A DNA stretch of 64,000 nucleotides from assembly GCF_019061365.1 (NCBI RefSeq), contig NZ_JAHPPD010000002.1, positions 1 through 64,000 of the forward strand, written 5' to 3'. Below are positions 17,781 to 26,785 of this stretch, piece after piece. The stretch comes from Lentilactobacillus dabitei. Its GTDB lineage: Bacteria; Bacillota; Bacilli; Lactobacillales; Lactobacillaceae. How positions within the stretch are numbered: position 1 is the stretch's first letter; each line of letters begins with the position of its first letter. A program made the position numbers and the translations under genes. The notes under the pieces are model-generated. The model saw nothing but the letters and a program-made list of their open reading frames with translations. It was not told the DNA's origin and did no database searches.

Positions 17781-18434
17781 CTACTGCCATAATTTGCTAT
17801 TTATTTTACTTTGACGCGTTAGCTCTTTGTTCTGTCTTCTAAACATGTCTTTTTGAGCCTCTCGCTGATCTGAAAGTTTTCTCTTGGTTTCTGGATCAAT
17901 GTATTCAGACACTAAAATTTGTGGATTATACTTAACACCTTGGCGCTCAATTTCTTTAAAAATAGCAAGAAATTGTTTTTGGCGAAACTTAAACCCATCA
18001 ATCATAACAGAATAAAATGCCAGATTACCATTGTTAGCTAAATTATCTTGTAAGGCAATAGTTTTACTTTGCTCATCTTGTAATGTACTTTTACACAAGA
18101 TACAAATTTGCATTACGGCATTATTAGGAACCATTTCAATCTTTAAGATATCTGACCAAGGAACTTGGAGAGGCGTCTCACGAGTGTTATCACGAACCCC
18201 CAAATGGCTAATAACAAAGTCAGGAGTTTTCAAGTGCCCATTTCGAAATGTTCTAATGCTGCTATACAGGAACAATAAGGCGAAGAAGATCGCAAAAGCC
18301 TTGGCTATCAACCAAGTATCTTGAAATACAACACTAAAAAACATTAACGAAAAAGCCAAAAAGATTGAACTCGTCGTATATGTTCTTATTTTATCTGGAT
18401 AAACTTTATATTCCTTTTCCAAGATTGTGACCAC
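17781..18434 (-). CDS. Membrane protein of unknown function in the PTS operon
   Basis: 217 residues. Two adjacent membrane helices (about 22-60), then a soluble part with strand-like stretches (VPWSDILKIEMV) reminiscent of bacterial PH-like domains, and a charged C-terminal tail. I do not recognise a named family. It is the last gene of the mannose-family PTS operon. The GTG at 18434 overlaps the AGGG ribosome site, so TTG 18422 may be the true start. Confidence 0.7.
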   Translation of the reverse strand: MVTILEKEYKVYPDKIRTYTTSSIFLAFSLMFFSVVFQDTWLIAKAFAIFFALLFLYSSIRTFRNGHLKTPDFVISHLGVRDNTRETPLQVPWSDILKIEMVPNNAVMQICILCKSTLQDEQSKTIALQDNLANNGNLAFYSVMIDGFKFRQKQFLAIFKEIERQGVKYNPQILVSEYIDPETKRKLSDQREAQKDMFRRQNKELTRQSKINSKLWQ

Positions 18435-18481
18435 CCTAATATCATTCTACCTAGCTAGCATCTATGAATAACATTTACAAA

Positions 18482-18964
18482 TTACTTGATAGCATCTTCG
18501 AAACTAACACGCTTTGAATCAGGAACCGTCTGGAAGTATACTTCAATACCGCTATCATGAATCTCTGTCAGCAACTTTTTATCATCTTCATTTAGTGCCA
18601 CAGTGGGAATAACAAATTTGGCATCAGGCTTCTTTGAAACACCGCCAACGTTTAGGGCCTCAATCTCTAATCCTGCATCCAATGCCTCTTTAACTTCCTT
18701 GACATACTTAAATACCATGACAACCTTCTCACTACCAAACTGATCTTTTTTCCATTGCTCAGCAACTTCTTTAGCACTAAAAACTTTGATATCAAGTCCG
18801 CCAGTTGAATTTGTACTTATATAGATATCCTTCATAAAGTCATCCGCTGCAGTAGCATTATCAACAACATAGACTGCATTTGTACCAAAACCCTTTGTCC
18901 ACTTAGTCATAACTTGACCGTGAATTAATCGATCATCCACACGAGCTAAATTAATTTTTCCCAT
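18482..18964 (-). CDS. PTS mannose/fructose/sorbose-family EIIB
   Basis: 160 residues from ATG 18964, which follows GGAGGTG. The phosphorylated His is in DDRLIHGQV (His 15). It also shows NVGGVSKKPDAK and a C-terminal segment typical of the family. Together with separate IIA, IIC and IID proteins it forms a mannose-class permease. The longer frame adds ten codons that overlap the ribosome site. Confidence 0.93.
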   Translation of the reverse strand: MGKINLARVDDRLIHGQVMTKWTKGFGTNAVYVVDNATAADDFMKDIYISTNSTGGLDIKVFSAKEVAEQWKKDQFGSEKVVMVFKYVKEVKEALDAGLEIEALNVGGVSKKPDAKFVIPTVALNEDDKKLLTEIHDSGIEVYFQTVPDSKRVSFEDAIK

Positions 18965-19033
18965 TACGAACACCTCCGAATTTTGTAATTCCATAAAACA
19001 ATTAGTCTAAATACATTATATACTGACTTTTAG

Positions 19034-19450
19034 TTATTTATGCTTCAGAAAATTTTTATCAATCAACTTGATACCATCTTTGGCAACGTCAATTGAATCA
19101 TTAATCAACTGTTCTGTATCATCAACACTATCGGTAAAGTTTAGTAAATTGACCAATAAAGGTAAATTCAAGCCTGTAATGATCTTTATTTCATGATACT
19201 TAGCCAACGTGGATAATGAAACATTTGAGGGACTCCCACCCAGCAGATCAACAATTATGACCGTTTCATCATATGTTTTTTGATTTTCTTCCAGAACGGC
19301 ATATACCTTATCCCGTAATTCATCCACAGATTCACCAGGTACAAGTCCAAGCCCGGTGACGTTTTTTTGTGGGCCCATCAATAGTTCAAGACTTTTAACT
19401 GCTTCAACTCCCATACTTCCATGGGTAATTACTAAAAATGCCCGTTTCAT
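19034..19450 (-). CDS. PTS mannose-family EIIA
   Basis: 138 residues. The phosphorylated His is His 10 in MKRAFLVITHG, and DLLGGSPSN is the conserved second loop. A stand-alone IIA, not fused to IIB. ATG 19450 is chosen; a TTG two codons earlier is better spaced from AAGGG and is a real alternative. Confidence 0.92.
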   Translation of the reverse strand: MKRAFLVITHGSMGVEAVKSLELLMGPQKNVTGLGLVPGESVDELRDKVYAVLEENQKTYDETVIIVDLLGGSPSNVSLSTLAKYHEIKIITGLNLPLLVNLLNFTDSVDDTEQLINDSIDVAKDGIKLIDKNFLKHK

Positions 19451-19474
19451 ATTCAACACAATCCCTTCAGTTTA

Positions 19475-20371
19475 TTAAATAATGTAGAAAATACTAAGCA
19501 AGATTAATGCACCAGTAAGATATAAAAGTCCCCGAGTAATTTTTAGCCCTTGCTTTTGGAAATACAAGTAGAGCAACAAAACTGCAGTTAACGGTAAAAT
19601 CCCCGGCAAAATTGTATTAAGGATTTGCTGGATATCAAAAGTTTTATCATTAATGGTAAATTTAAAATAGCTCTTGATATTAATGTACTGACCTGCAAGA
19701 ATTCCCATCATATAAAGGCCCAACACACCTAGTCCATCGATAATTCCAGCCATTCTACCACCAGTCATAATTTCCTTAGCAGCGGCACGACCTAAAGAGT
19801 AGCCCAACTTTGTAAAGTAATAACCATAAGTAAAAGTAGCAATTGCGAAACAAAGGAATGGCAATAATGCACCCAAAAAGTTTCCCTTTTGCGCAAACGG
19901 AAGAAAGATTGCAATGAAGATATATTGAACAGTTCCAGAGTCGATTGAATCACCAATTCCGGCAAGAGGTCCCATCAAACCAACTTTCGTATTATTAATC
20001 ATATCTTCAGAAATTGGCTGTTCACCGTTTGCCATCGCTTTAGCGCGGGCTTCTTCAAGTGAAATCGTAACTCCGGTAAGTGTTCCACCACCCCAAGTTG
20101 CTTGGGTGTTAAAGAAGAGGAGATGTCGTTGAAAGGCCTTCGCTAATTCATCATGGTCTTTATATAACTTTTTTAAGGCAGGAATCAGTCCAAAGCAGAA
20201 GGCCGGAGCTAGCATTCGGTCGAACGTATGATTAACTTCATTGGCCCACCACCAGCCAAACCACGATTTCATCAAATCTTTATTCGTTATTTTATCGGGT
20301 TGCGGAATTCGTTTCGGCTCATCAGTTTGTGATTCTACATCACTCTGAGCTGCTTGATTAATTTCACTCAT
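19475..20371 (-). CDS. PTS mannose-family EIID
   Basis: 298 residues. The Trp-rich amphipathic region DLMKSWFGWWWANEVNHTF, followed by NTQATWGGGTLTGVTISLEEARA and GPLAGIGDSIDSG, is diagnostic for the IID subunit. C-terminal membrane helices follow. It pairs with the IIC encoded immediately upstream. Good GGGAGG ribosome site. Confidence 0.95.
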   Translation of the reverse strand: MSEINQAAQSDVESQTDEPKRIPQPDKITNKDLMKSWFGWWWANEVNHTFDRMLAPAFCFGLIPALKKLYKDHDELAKAFQRHLLFFNTQATWGGGTLTGVTISLEEARAKAMANGEQPISEDMINNTKVGLMGPLAGIGDSIDSGTVQYIFIAIFLPFAQKGNFLGALLPFLCFAIATFTYGYYFTKLGYSLGRAAAKEIMTGGRMAGIIDGLGVLGLYMMGILAGQYINIKSYFKFTINDKTFDIQQILNTILPGILPLTAVLLLYLYFQKQGLKITRGLLYLTGALILLSIFYII

Positions 20372-20384
20372 ATTATAACCTCCC

Positions 20385-21161
20385 TCAAGCTTTGTCGGAT
20401 GCTCTGTTCGAAGTGAACATCACGTACAAAATTGCAAAGATTGTCCCAAAGATGGCATAAATCGTCATATTGATTTGGAGCTTGGCAAAAGCCACACTCA
20501 TGAAATAAGCCAGGAAGAAGAACGGTAGCAGTTTCTGTTTTCCGATAACCTGCATGATAACCGCGATTCCTAATGCGGCTAAACCACCCCCAACACTATT
20601 TAGAACATGAATAACAGTACCGTGAGTAATGTTACTTACCACGCCAGAAATAACCGGAGCGCCAAAGTAGAGTGCAATAAAAATTAATGGAATAAAGAGC
20701 AAAAACGAAATTATTGTGGGGATCCCCATGATTGACAACCGTAGCCCTCGCGCATTGCCCTCTGCAGCAAACTTATCCATTGGTTTAAGTGCAAAAGTGT
20801 TAAGGAAAAATCTAAATTGATATAGATAACTTCCGAGCAATCCCACGGGAACCGCGATGGCAATAGCTCCTTGAGGACTCATATGACCTAATAGTGCAAC
20901 CGGAACGGCAATGGCTGTTGCAATAGCTGGTTCAGCGGGTAATGCCCCTCCTGGAGCAACGAATCCCATATACACCAATTGGATTGCAGCAGTAACAATC
21001 ATTGCAGATTTCAAGTCCCCCATGATGATTCCAACCATCATCCCTGTCATCAGGGGGCTAAAGCGCATTGTTAAAGTTGCAAAACCCAAAATTCGAGATT
21101 CAACCAATGCAACCCAAATCGCAATTAGTAAGGCTTGCCAAACAGACAATGTAACGTGCAT
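20385..21161 (-). CDS. PTS mannose-family EIIC
   Basis: 258 residues with six to eight membrane helices. MTGMMVGIIMGDLKSAMIVTAAIQLVYMGF and PGGALPAEPAIATAIAVPVAL are hallmark IIC segments. First gene of a five-gene operon in the order IIC-IID-IIA-IIB-unknown, which differs from the common IIA-IIB-IIC-IID order. Preceded by GGGGAGG. Its promoter contains a cre site. The transported sugar is unknown; no metabolic enzyme is in the operon. Confidence 0.94.
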   Translation of the reverse strand: MHVTLSVWQALLIAIWVALVESRILGFATLTMRFSPLMTGMMVGIIMGDLKSAMIVTAAIQLVYMGFVAPGGALPAEPAIATAIAVPVALLGHMSPQGAIAIAVPVGLLGSYLYQFRFFLNTFALKPMDKFAAEGNARGLRLSIMGIPTIISFLLFIPLIFIALYFGAPVISGVVSNITHGTVIHVLNSVGGGLAALGIAVIMQVIGKQKLLPFFFLAYFMSVAFAKLQINMTIYAIFGTIFAILYVMFTSNRASDKA

Positions 21162-21229
21162 AATAAAACCTCCCCAAAAAATAAATTCAATTTATAATTG
21201 TCTCGAGATTATTCAAATCCCTAATTAAC

Positions 21230-21257
21230 ATTATAAATGAAATCGCTTGCATTACAA
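21230..21257 (-). promoter_or_regulatory. PTS operon promoter with internal cre site
   Basis: On the minus strand TTGTAA (21252-21257) and TATAAT (21230-21235) are 16 bases apart. The cre consensus TGNAANCGNWNNCA is matched at every fixed position by TGAAATCGCTTGCA (21238-21251), which fills the spacer. CcpA bound there would block polymerase, so the operon should be repressed in preferred sugars. The site also lies upstream of the divergent phosphatase gene. Confidence 0.78.
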
Positions 21258-21322
21258 TACTGAATATCTTACTCTTTATATATAATGAATCGTTATATAT
21301 GAAATATTTGGGGGTAATTCAT

Positions 21323-21982
21323 ATGGCATCTCTAATGGTATACATCGTTCGTCACGGAGAAACCCTCCTGAACAGTTTCGATCGAATGCAAGGATGGTGT
21401 GATTCTGAGCTAACTGAAAAGGGAAAACAACAAGCAATTCAAGCAGGCAAAATTTTAAAATCACTCGATTTTGATACTGTTGTTTCATCTGATTTAGGCA
21501 GAGCGAAACAAACAAGAGACCTCATTCTCAACCAACTTAATCATCAACCAGCTCATACACTTGAAAGCAAAGATTTTCGAGAGGTTCTTTTTGGCTTCTT
21601 TGAAGGCTTGGATTCGGACGAAACTTGGTTTAAAGTCGGGGAACCGTTTGGCTATCATACCCAAAGTGATATTATCCGAGCCAAAGGTTTACCCGAAGCA
21701 CGCAGACTAATGCATCTCCAAGATACTAGTCATCTTGCTGAAACATCCGAACAGGTGCTCAACAGGTGGCATGATGGGATTCAATCTATTCGTGACAACT
21801 GCGTTGCTCCTGCAAATATTTTACTGGTCACTCATGGAACATTTATCCGTTCTTTGGCAGAAGACAACGGAATTAAAACATTGAATGACTATCCAAAGAA
21901 TGGCGCTGTTTCAGTGCTACAAATAGAATTAACCGCTGCTAATCTTGTTTCATATAATAAAATGAGTCTAGATAAATCATAA
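21323..21982 (+). CDS. Histidine phosphatase family protein
   Basis: 219 residues. The catalytic motif RHGETL is at residues 10-15, and a second conserved His lies in LLVTHGTFI. Related to phosphoglycerate mutase-like phosphatases, but the substrate is not predictable. ATG 21323 follows GGGGGT; the frame opens at 21299. A TATAAT (21281-21286) provides a -10. Divergent from the mannose-family PTS operon and followed by a LysR gene, which suggests that the two plus-strand genes are functionally tied to sugar uptake. Confidence 0.85.
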   Translation: MASLMVYIVRHGETLLNSFDRMQGWCDSELTEKGKQQAIQAGKILKSLDFDTVVSSDLGRAKQTRDLILNQLNHQPAHTLESKDFREVLFGFFEGLDSDETWFKVGEPFGYHTQSDIIRAKGLPEARRLMHLQDTSHLAETSEQVLNRWHDGIQSIRDNCVAPANILLVTHGTFIRSLAEDNGIKTLNDYPKNGAVSVLQIELTAANLVSYNKMSLDKS

Positions 21983-22016
21983 ATGCAAACTATGTAAAGT
22001 AACGTGGTGAAGACAA

Positions 22017-22886
22017 ATGAACTTGGAACTTTTAGAAACGTTTGTCCAAATAGTTAAATATAAGCAAATTTCTAGGGCTGCAGAATCTCTTTTTATAACA
22101 CAAGCTGCAGCAGGCAATCGATTACGAAAACTAGAAAGCCAACTAGGTGTTAAGCTGATCAACCGAATTAAAGGGCAATCAACGATTTCAACAACACCAT
22201 ACGGGGATCGCCTTCTAGTTATTGCCAAACAACTCATTTCCTTATCTCACGATGTCCAAACACTGAAAGAAAACGCAGAGTATTCAAAAATTAAAATCGC
22301 TAGTACCACGAATGTTATTGAAGCGGCTCTTTCCTTTATTATCCCTCAGGTAATGAAAGATGATCCATTGCTGAGGTTCACCATTAAAGGGTCATCAACT
22401 TTTGGAGTTTATGAATCGATTACTAATAATAGTGCTGATATCGGATTTAGTTTTACAAACGCACCTCGATACGGGTTAAGCACTCGCCAGATTGGAAATC
22501 AATCACTTACATTAATTACTTCTCAGCAAAATGAGATTCCAGACCAAATCGACATTGACAGCTTATCGCCATCAAATGAAGTCTATATTCCATATAACGA
22601 ACAATACGACCAATGGCACATGATTTGCTGGGGAAATCAAATTGATCCATATATAAGATTAGATTCTTGTAGTTCATTTTCTCATTATCTCAATCATGGG
22701 AAAGCTTGGGCAATTATTCCAAAATCTCTGGCTCAGCAGTACATTAATCATAAATTTCCAATTAAAGAAGTCCGTCTAATAGAACCAATTCCAAAGCTAC
22801 CAATCATCGCAATTGATAATTTAGCCAATCCATATAAGAAAAAGCTTGATGATATCATTTTAAGATTCAGATCGTTCTTAGTTTAA
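22017..22886 (+). CDS. LysR-family transcriptional regulator
   Basis: 289 residues. N-terminal winged HTH (residues about 1-60, with ISRAAESLFITQAAAGNRLRKLE) followed by the effector-binding fold (about 88-289). Located 35 bases after the phosphatase gene, so probably cotranscribed. It may regulate the neighbouring PTS operon, but no target site could be verified. Confidence 0.9.
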   Translation: MNLELLETFVQIVKYKQISRAAESLFITQAAAGNRLRKLESQLGVKLINRIKGQSTISTTPYGDRLLVIAKQLISLSHDVQTLKENAEYSKIKIASTTNVIEAALSFIIPQVMKDDPLLRFTIKGSSTFGVYESITNNSADIGFSFTNAPRYGLSTRQIGNQSLTLITSQQNEIPDQIDIDSLSPSNEVYIPYNEQYDQWHMICWGNQIDPYIRLDSCSSFSHYLNHGKAWAIIPKSLAQQYINHKFPIKEVRLIEPIPKLPIIAIDNLANPYKKKLDDIILRFRSFLV

Positions 22887-22913
22887 CGGTCCTTCTTCAT
22901 AAATATCCACGAT

Positions 22914-22977
22914 AAAAAATGATCTGCATTCAAAATTTCTAGCTCCAAAGCCCGAAATTTTATGACAGATCATTTTT
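22914..22977. terminator. Bidirectional terminator between convergent genes
   Basis: AAAAAATGATCTG (22914-22926) is complementary to CAGATCATTTTT (22966-22977). A-runs on one side and T-runs on the other suit termination from both the LysR gene (plus) and the ABC exporter gene (minus). Confidence 0.75.
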
Positions 22978-22989
22978 AGTGATATTTTC

Positions 22990-24780
22990 CTACTCAAACT
23001 GCGCCTCATACAACTGCTTATAGTACCCATTCACCTGCATCAGTTCATTGTGCGTTCCCCGTTCGACAATTTTGCCATTATCGACGACGAGGATCTGGTC
23101 GGCATTATGAATCGTGGACAACCGGTGGGCAATGACGAGTGACGTTCGTTGTTCCATCAGATTTTCCAATGCGTGCTGGATGGTCTTTTCGGATTCATTG
23201 TCCAGTGAGGCAGTGGCTTCATCCAAAACGACAATCTGGGCATCTTTTAGTAGTGCCCGGGCAATTGCGATTCGCTGTTTTTGGCCGCCGGATAATTTGA
23301 TTCCCCGTTCACCCACTTGGGTCTGTAACTGTTCTGGTAAGCCATGGATAAAGTCATCAATATCGGCCAATTTGGCAACTTCCCATATTTTTTCATCGGT
23401 CGCTCCGGGCGTCCCATAACGAATGTTATCCGCAATCGTCCTATCGATAATGAAAATGTCCTGAGATACGATGGCAATATTTTGCCGCAACGACTTTAAT
23501 TTAATGTGATTAATCGGTATGCCATCGAAGTAGATTTGGCCGCTATTCACGTCATACAAGCGATCAAGCAGATCAGTGATCGTCGACTTGCCAGCTCCTG
23601 AATGGCCAACCAAAGCAGTCTGTTTGCCAAAGGGAATATCAAACGTCACATTCTGGATCGCTGCCTTATGTGGATCTTCCGCATCCTCCGAAGCATACGC
23701 GAAGGTCACGTGATCAAATTTCACGCCAGCCTTAATCGTTGGAAAATTAACTGCATCTGGCGCGTCAACAATCTCCGGCTTCAGCCCAATAATATGGACA
23801 ATTCGCCCATATGACACAAGTGATTGCTGGAATTGATTCAGCAATCTGGAGAAGGCACTGATTGGGCTTTGCAGAATACTCACATAGCTCAGGTAAGCCA
23901 CCAGCTGACCAATTGTCAACTGACTTTTGAAAACAAACAGTGTTCCCAGCAGCAAGACAATCGCCGTTCCCAAATACTGAATAAAAGTAATCAGTGGTGA
24001 GAAAATCGCCTGATTGCGGGTTGCTTCAATGATGTTGTCTTTATTCTGATTAGCCAATTTACTAAAACGGCTGGACTCCAAGTCTTCAGTTGTGTAACTC
24101 TTAATCAATTGAATTTGGGTCAAGGTGTTTTGCAGCTGATTGGTCATCAATGCTTGGGATTGCCGAGCTTTTTGGTAAGAATTTCGAATTCTGGTCCGAA
24201 AAATCCGCACCACTAGAAAAATCAGCGGGAAGGTTAAGCTAACCGCCAGTGCCATAATCCAATTGACGTAGAAAATGAAGATCAGCACGCCGATAAAGGT
24301 AAATAAGCTGCCAATCAGTGACAGCATATTGGGTGAAATCAAGTTTTGCAGGTTATTGACATCAGAAGTGAGTCGCACCATGAGATCACCGGTCTTGCTG
24401 GATTCAAAGAAGTGCGTATCCAACCGAATCAGGTACTGATACAACTGATTTCTTAAATTAGTAATGGCTCCCTGACTCATCACGCCCATAAAATACGTTG
24501 AAAGGTACGTGAAAATTCCTGAGATCGTCACGGTTAATAGTAATAACGCAACGACAATAACCAGCCGCCCCGTATCCTTATTCGGGATAACATGATCAAT
24601 AATGTACTGGTTAAATTGCGGCAACAAGAAGTCCATAAACGATAACACGGTTAGGACAACAACGTTAAGTGCCAAGATCCACGGCCGTTTGAGAACGGTC
24701 CCGAAGACAAATTTGAACATCGCTGTCATCGTGATGGCATTATCATCATTGGTTGTTGCGGTTTTTGATTTAGTTTGCAC
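22990..24780 (-). CDS. ABC exporter, fused permease and ATPase (MsbA/LmrA type)
   Basis: 596 residues: a six-helix membrane domain (about 30-330), then an ATPase with Walker A (GHSGAGKST), signature LSGGQ and Walker B (IVVLDEATASLD). A half-transporter that would work as a homodimer or with another half, exporting lipids or drugs. GTG start following AAGGGGGCGGGGG. Single gene with its own terminator. Substrate unknown. Confidence 0.93.
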   Translation of the reverse strand: MQTKSKTATTNDDNAITMTAMFKFVFGTVLKRPWILALNVVVLTVLSFMDFLLPQFNQYIIDHVIPNKDTGRLVIVVALLLLTVTISGIFTYLSTYFMGVMSQGAITNLRNQLYQYLIRLDTHFFESSKTGDLMVRLTSDVNNLQNLISPNMLSLIGSLFTFIGVLIFIFYVNWIMALAVSLTFPLIFLVVRIFRTRIRNSYQKARQSQALMTNQLQNTLTQIQLIKSYTTEDLESSRFSKLANQNKDNIIEATRNQAIFSPLITFIQYLGTAIVLLLGTLFVFKSQLTIGQLVAYLSYVSILQSPISAFSRLLNQFQQSLVSYGRIVHIIGLKPEIVDAPDAVNFPTIKAGVKFDHVTFAYASEDAEDPHKAAIQNVTFDIPFGKQTALVGHSGAGKSTITDLLDRLYDVNSGQIYFDGIPINHIKLKSLRQNIAIVSQDIFIIDRTIADNIRYGTPGATDEKIWEVAKLADIDDFIHGLPEQLQTQVGERGIKLSGGQKQRIAIARALLKDAQIVVLDEATASLDNESEKTIQHALENLMEQRTSLVIAHRLSTIHNADQILVVDNGKIVERGTHNELMQVNGYYKQLYEAQFE

Positions 24781-24870
24781 GCCCCCGCCCCCTTAATGAA
24801 CAATTCGCTAAACTTTAAGACAATCAATTACATCACGGTTATAGGCACTCTGTCAAAGGAATTGCTCACA

Positions 24871-24991
24871 TTAGGACAGCTGCGTAAAGCAGAAACTTAC
24901 ACCTAAGCACCTTCTCCAAAAATCCCAAGATCGGGGATTTCTGGAGAAGGGGACCTAGGCTCCAGTTTCTAAACGCTTTACTCCACTCACT
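24871..24991 (+). repeat. Family A palindromic repeat, copy 1
   Basis: About 120 bp starting TTAGGACAGC and ending in ACTCCACTCAC. The outer arms are imperfect inverted repeats (CAAAGC/GCTTTG-like). The inner stem CTTCTCC...GGAGAAG is specific to this copy yet fully paired. First of three tandem copies in an otherwise empty 24781-25332 region. Confidence 0.85.
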
Positions 24992-24995
24992 GTTC

Positions 24996-25115
24996 TTAGG
25001 ACAGCTCCTCAAAGCAGAGATCTACACGTAAGCACCCCAGCGAAAAATTCCAGAACCGGGAATTCTCCACTGGGGAGACTTACGCTTCGACTTCTAAACG
25101 CTTTACTCCGCTCAC
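24996..25115 (+). repeat. Family A palindromic repeat, copy 2
   Basis: Second tandem copy, begins TTAGGACAGCTCCTCAAAGC and ends CTTTACTCCGCTCACT. The inner stem here is CCCCAG / CTGGGG around AAATTCCAGAACCGGGAATT, again paired but different in sequence from copy 1. Confidence 0.85.
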
Positions 25116-25119
25116 TATT

Positions 25120-25240
25120 TTAGGACAGCTGCGTAAAGCAACAATCTGCATGTAAGCACCAGCGAGAAAAATTCCAGAACCGGGAATTTCCCTCACTGGA
25201 GACTTACACTCCGATTGTTAACCGCTTTACTCCGCTCACT
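25120..25240 (+). repeat. Family A palindromic repeat, copy 3
   Basis: Third tandem copy. Begins TTAGGACAGCTGCGTAAAGC, with a weaker inner stem, and ends CCGCTCACT at 25240, 93 bases before the MFS start. A TAATAT-like -10 lies between copy 3 and that gene (about 25275), so the tandem array is probably outside the mature transcript. Confidence 0.85.
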
Positions 25241-25332
25241 CTCTTTGCTCTTCCCTGTCCTCATCTTCTATGCTAATATTTAATACAGTGTGCAATTCGT
25301 TTTATAGCTGACATAAGGAGAGAAATTTACAT

Positions 25333-26541
25333 ATGAATCGTTTCAAATTACAATCAATTATTTTCGTCCTCGTTGCTTTTATGCTGGGCTGCAACGAGTT
25401 TATTGTCGTCGGGGTGTTATCCGATCTCTCCCGCACCTTTGACGTCAAGTTGTCAACCATCGGTTACCTGGTCACCATCTTCGCCACCGTTTATGCAATC
25501 AGCACCCCCTTCGTAACCGTTTTGACCAGCCGCTACAGTCGCTACAAGACCTTGTTATCGTTGATCGTCGTCTTCTTTATTGGTAATACGCTGAGTGGAT
25601 TGGCTCCAAATTATCTATTTATGGTCATTTCGCGGATGATCACCGCAACGACAGCTGGTTCAATCATTTCTCTGGTCATGACCTTTGCCAGCACGATTGC
25701 TCCGCGTGATAAACGAGCTGGCTTAGTCTCCTGGATTTTCGCCGGCTTCAGCATCGCTTCGGTCTTTGGCGTCCCAATTGGGGTAACTGTCAGTACCAGT
25801 CTCGGTTGGCGCTATGCCTTCTATGGTATCTCCGGGTTGACCATCGTTACCTTTACCCTGTTAGTCTTCATCTTGCCCCGCAACCTCAAACAAACCCAAG
25901 GGTCAATTAAAAATCAGCTCACCTTGCTACTGGATCCCCGCATTTATTTTGCCATCTTCTCTACGCTGTTCATGGCCGCAACGATGTACGCTTATTATAC
26001 TTACGTCCGACCACTGTTAACCACCTTGCTTGGCTTTAGTACCACCAGCTTAAATTGGTTGCTGTTCGTCCTTGGAATTGTCAGCATCTTTGGCAACCGC
26101 CTCTCAAGAGCAGTTGCCGCTCGACCAAACGGCTTGCGACTCATGCCTAGATTTTACACAGCCGATATCATTTTGCTATTGCTGATGCCGTTTGCCTTAC
26201 TTAACAAGGTTTCCGGTTTTGGTATCCTGCTCGTCTTAACCTTAATTGTGACGATTATGAACTCCCCAATCCAGATTCATTTTCTAAATACGGCAGAATC
26301 GGATTACCCGCAATCACTGGTATTGGCGTCATCCCTCAGTTCCATCTTCTTCAACTTCGGCATTTCTCTTGGATCGGCTACCGCATCAAGCATGACCGGC
26401 CTAGTTGGTCTGAATAAAATCAGTTTAGGCGGTGCCGTTTACGCAGCCTTGGCAATGATGTTTGTGATGCTAACCAATCGCGCAATCAAACGACATCAGG
26501 CAGCCAAATCTGCCGCTGCTAATCCCGTAACCAATAAATAA
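25333..26541 (+). CDS. Major facilitator superfamily exporter (12-helix, DHA1-like)
   Basis: 402 residues with about twelve hydrophobic helices. The first helix carries CNEFIVVGVLSDLSRTF, followed by the loop-2/3 region SRYSRYKTLL; the family's motif C region is GVPIGVTVSTSLGWRYAF. Resembles arabinose-efflux-like drug transporters. RBS AAGGAGAG. Substrate unknown. Preceded by three family A repeats. Confidence 0.9.
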   Translation: MNRFKLQSIIFVLVAFMLGCNEFIVVGVLSDLSRTFDVKLSTIGYLVTIFATVYAISTPFVTVLTSRYSRYKTLLSLIVVFFIGNTLSGLAPNYLFMVISRMITATTAGSIISLVMTFASTIAPRDKRAGLVSWIFAGFSIASVFGVPIGVTVSTSLGWRYAFYGISGLTIVTFTLLVFILPRNLKQTQGSIKNQLTLLLDPRIYFAIFSTLFMAATMYAYYTYVRPLLTTLLGFSTTSLNWLLFVLGIVSIFGNRLSRAVAARPNGLRLMPRFYTADIILLLLMPFALLNKVSGFGILLVLTLIVTIMNSPIQIHFLNTAESDYPQSLVLASSLSSIFFNFGISLGSATASSMTGLVGLNKISLGGAVYAALAMMFVMLTNRAIKRHQAAKSAAANPVTNK

Positions 26542-26666
26542 GTGATTAAATTTCAATAACAAGTCGAAGAGTCTCATAATAAGAAATCTCTCAAAAAAAG
26601 CATGATATCCTTGATTTATCAGCGATTATCGTACTTCGTAATCTAATAATCCCTTGTACATCAAAG

Positions 26667-26714
26667 AATGCTCGCCAGTCATGAAGTTATTATCTGTCAT
26701 GACTGGCGAGCATT
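26667..26714. repeat. Perfect 18-bp inverted repeat between convergent genes
   Basis: AATGCTCGCCAGTCATGA (26667-26684) is the exact reverse complement of 26697-26714, with a 12-base loop. It probably serves as a two-way terminator for the MFS exporter gene and the surface protein gene, though T-runs are poor on both sides. Confidence 0.6.
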
Positions 26715-26785
26715 TCAAACTATGTCACACAATTTGCTGCTTTATTTATAATTCGAACACTTACTCATTCTTGAACTCGGTCATT

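Noticed and set aside
24871-25240. CRISPR-like array because of three tandem repeats
   Set aside because: The units are 120-bp palindromes without unique spacers, and the same unit is dispersed elsewhere in the window. No cas genes are present.
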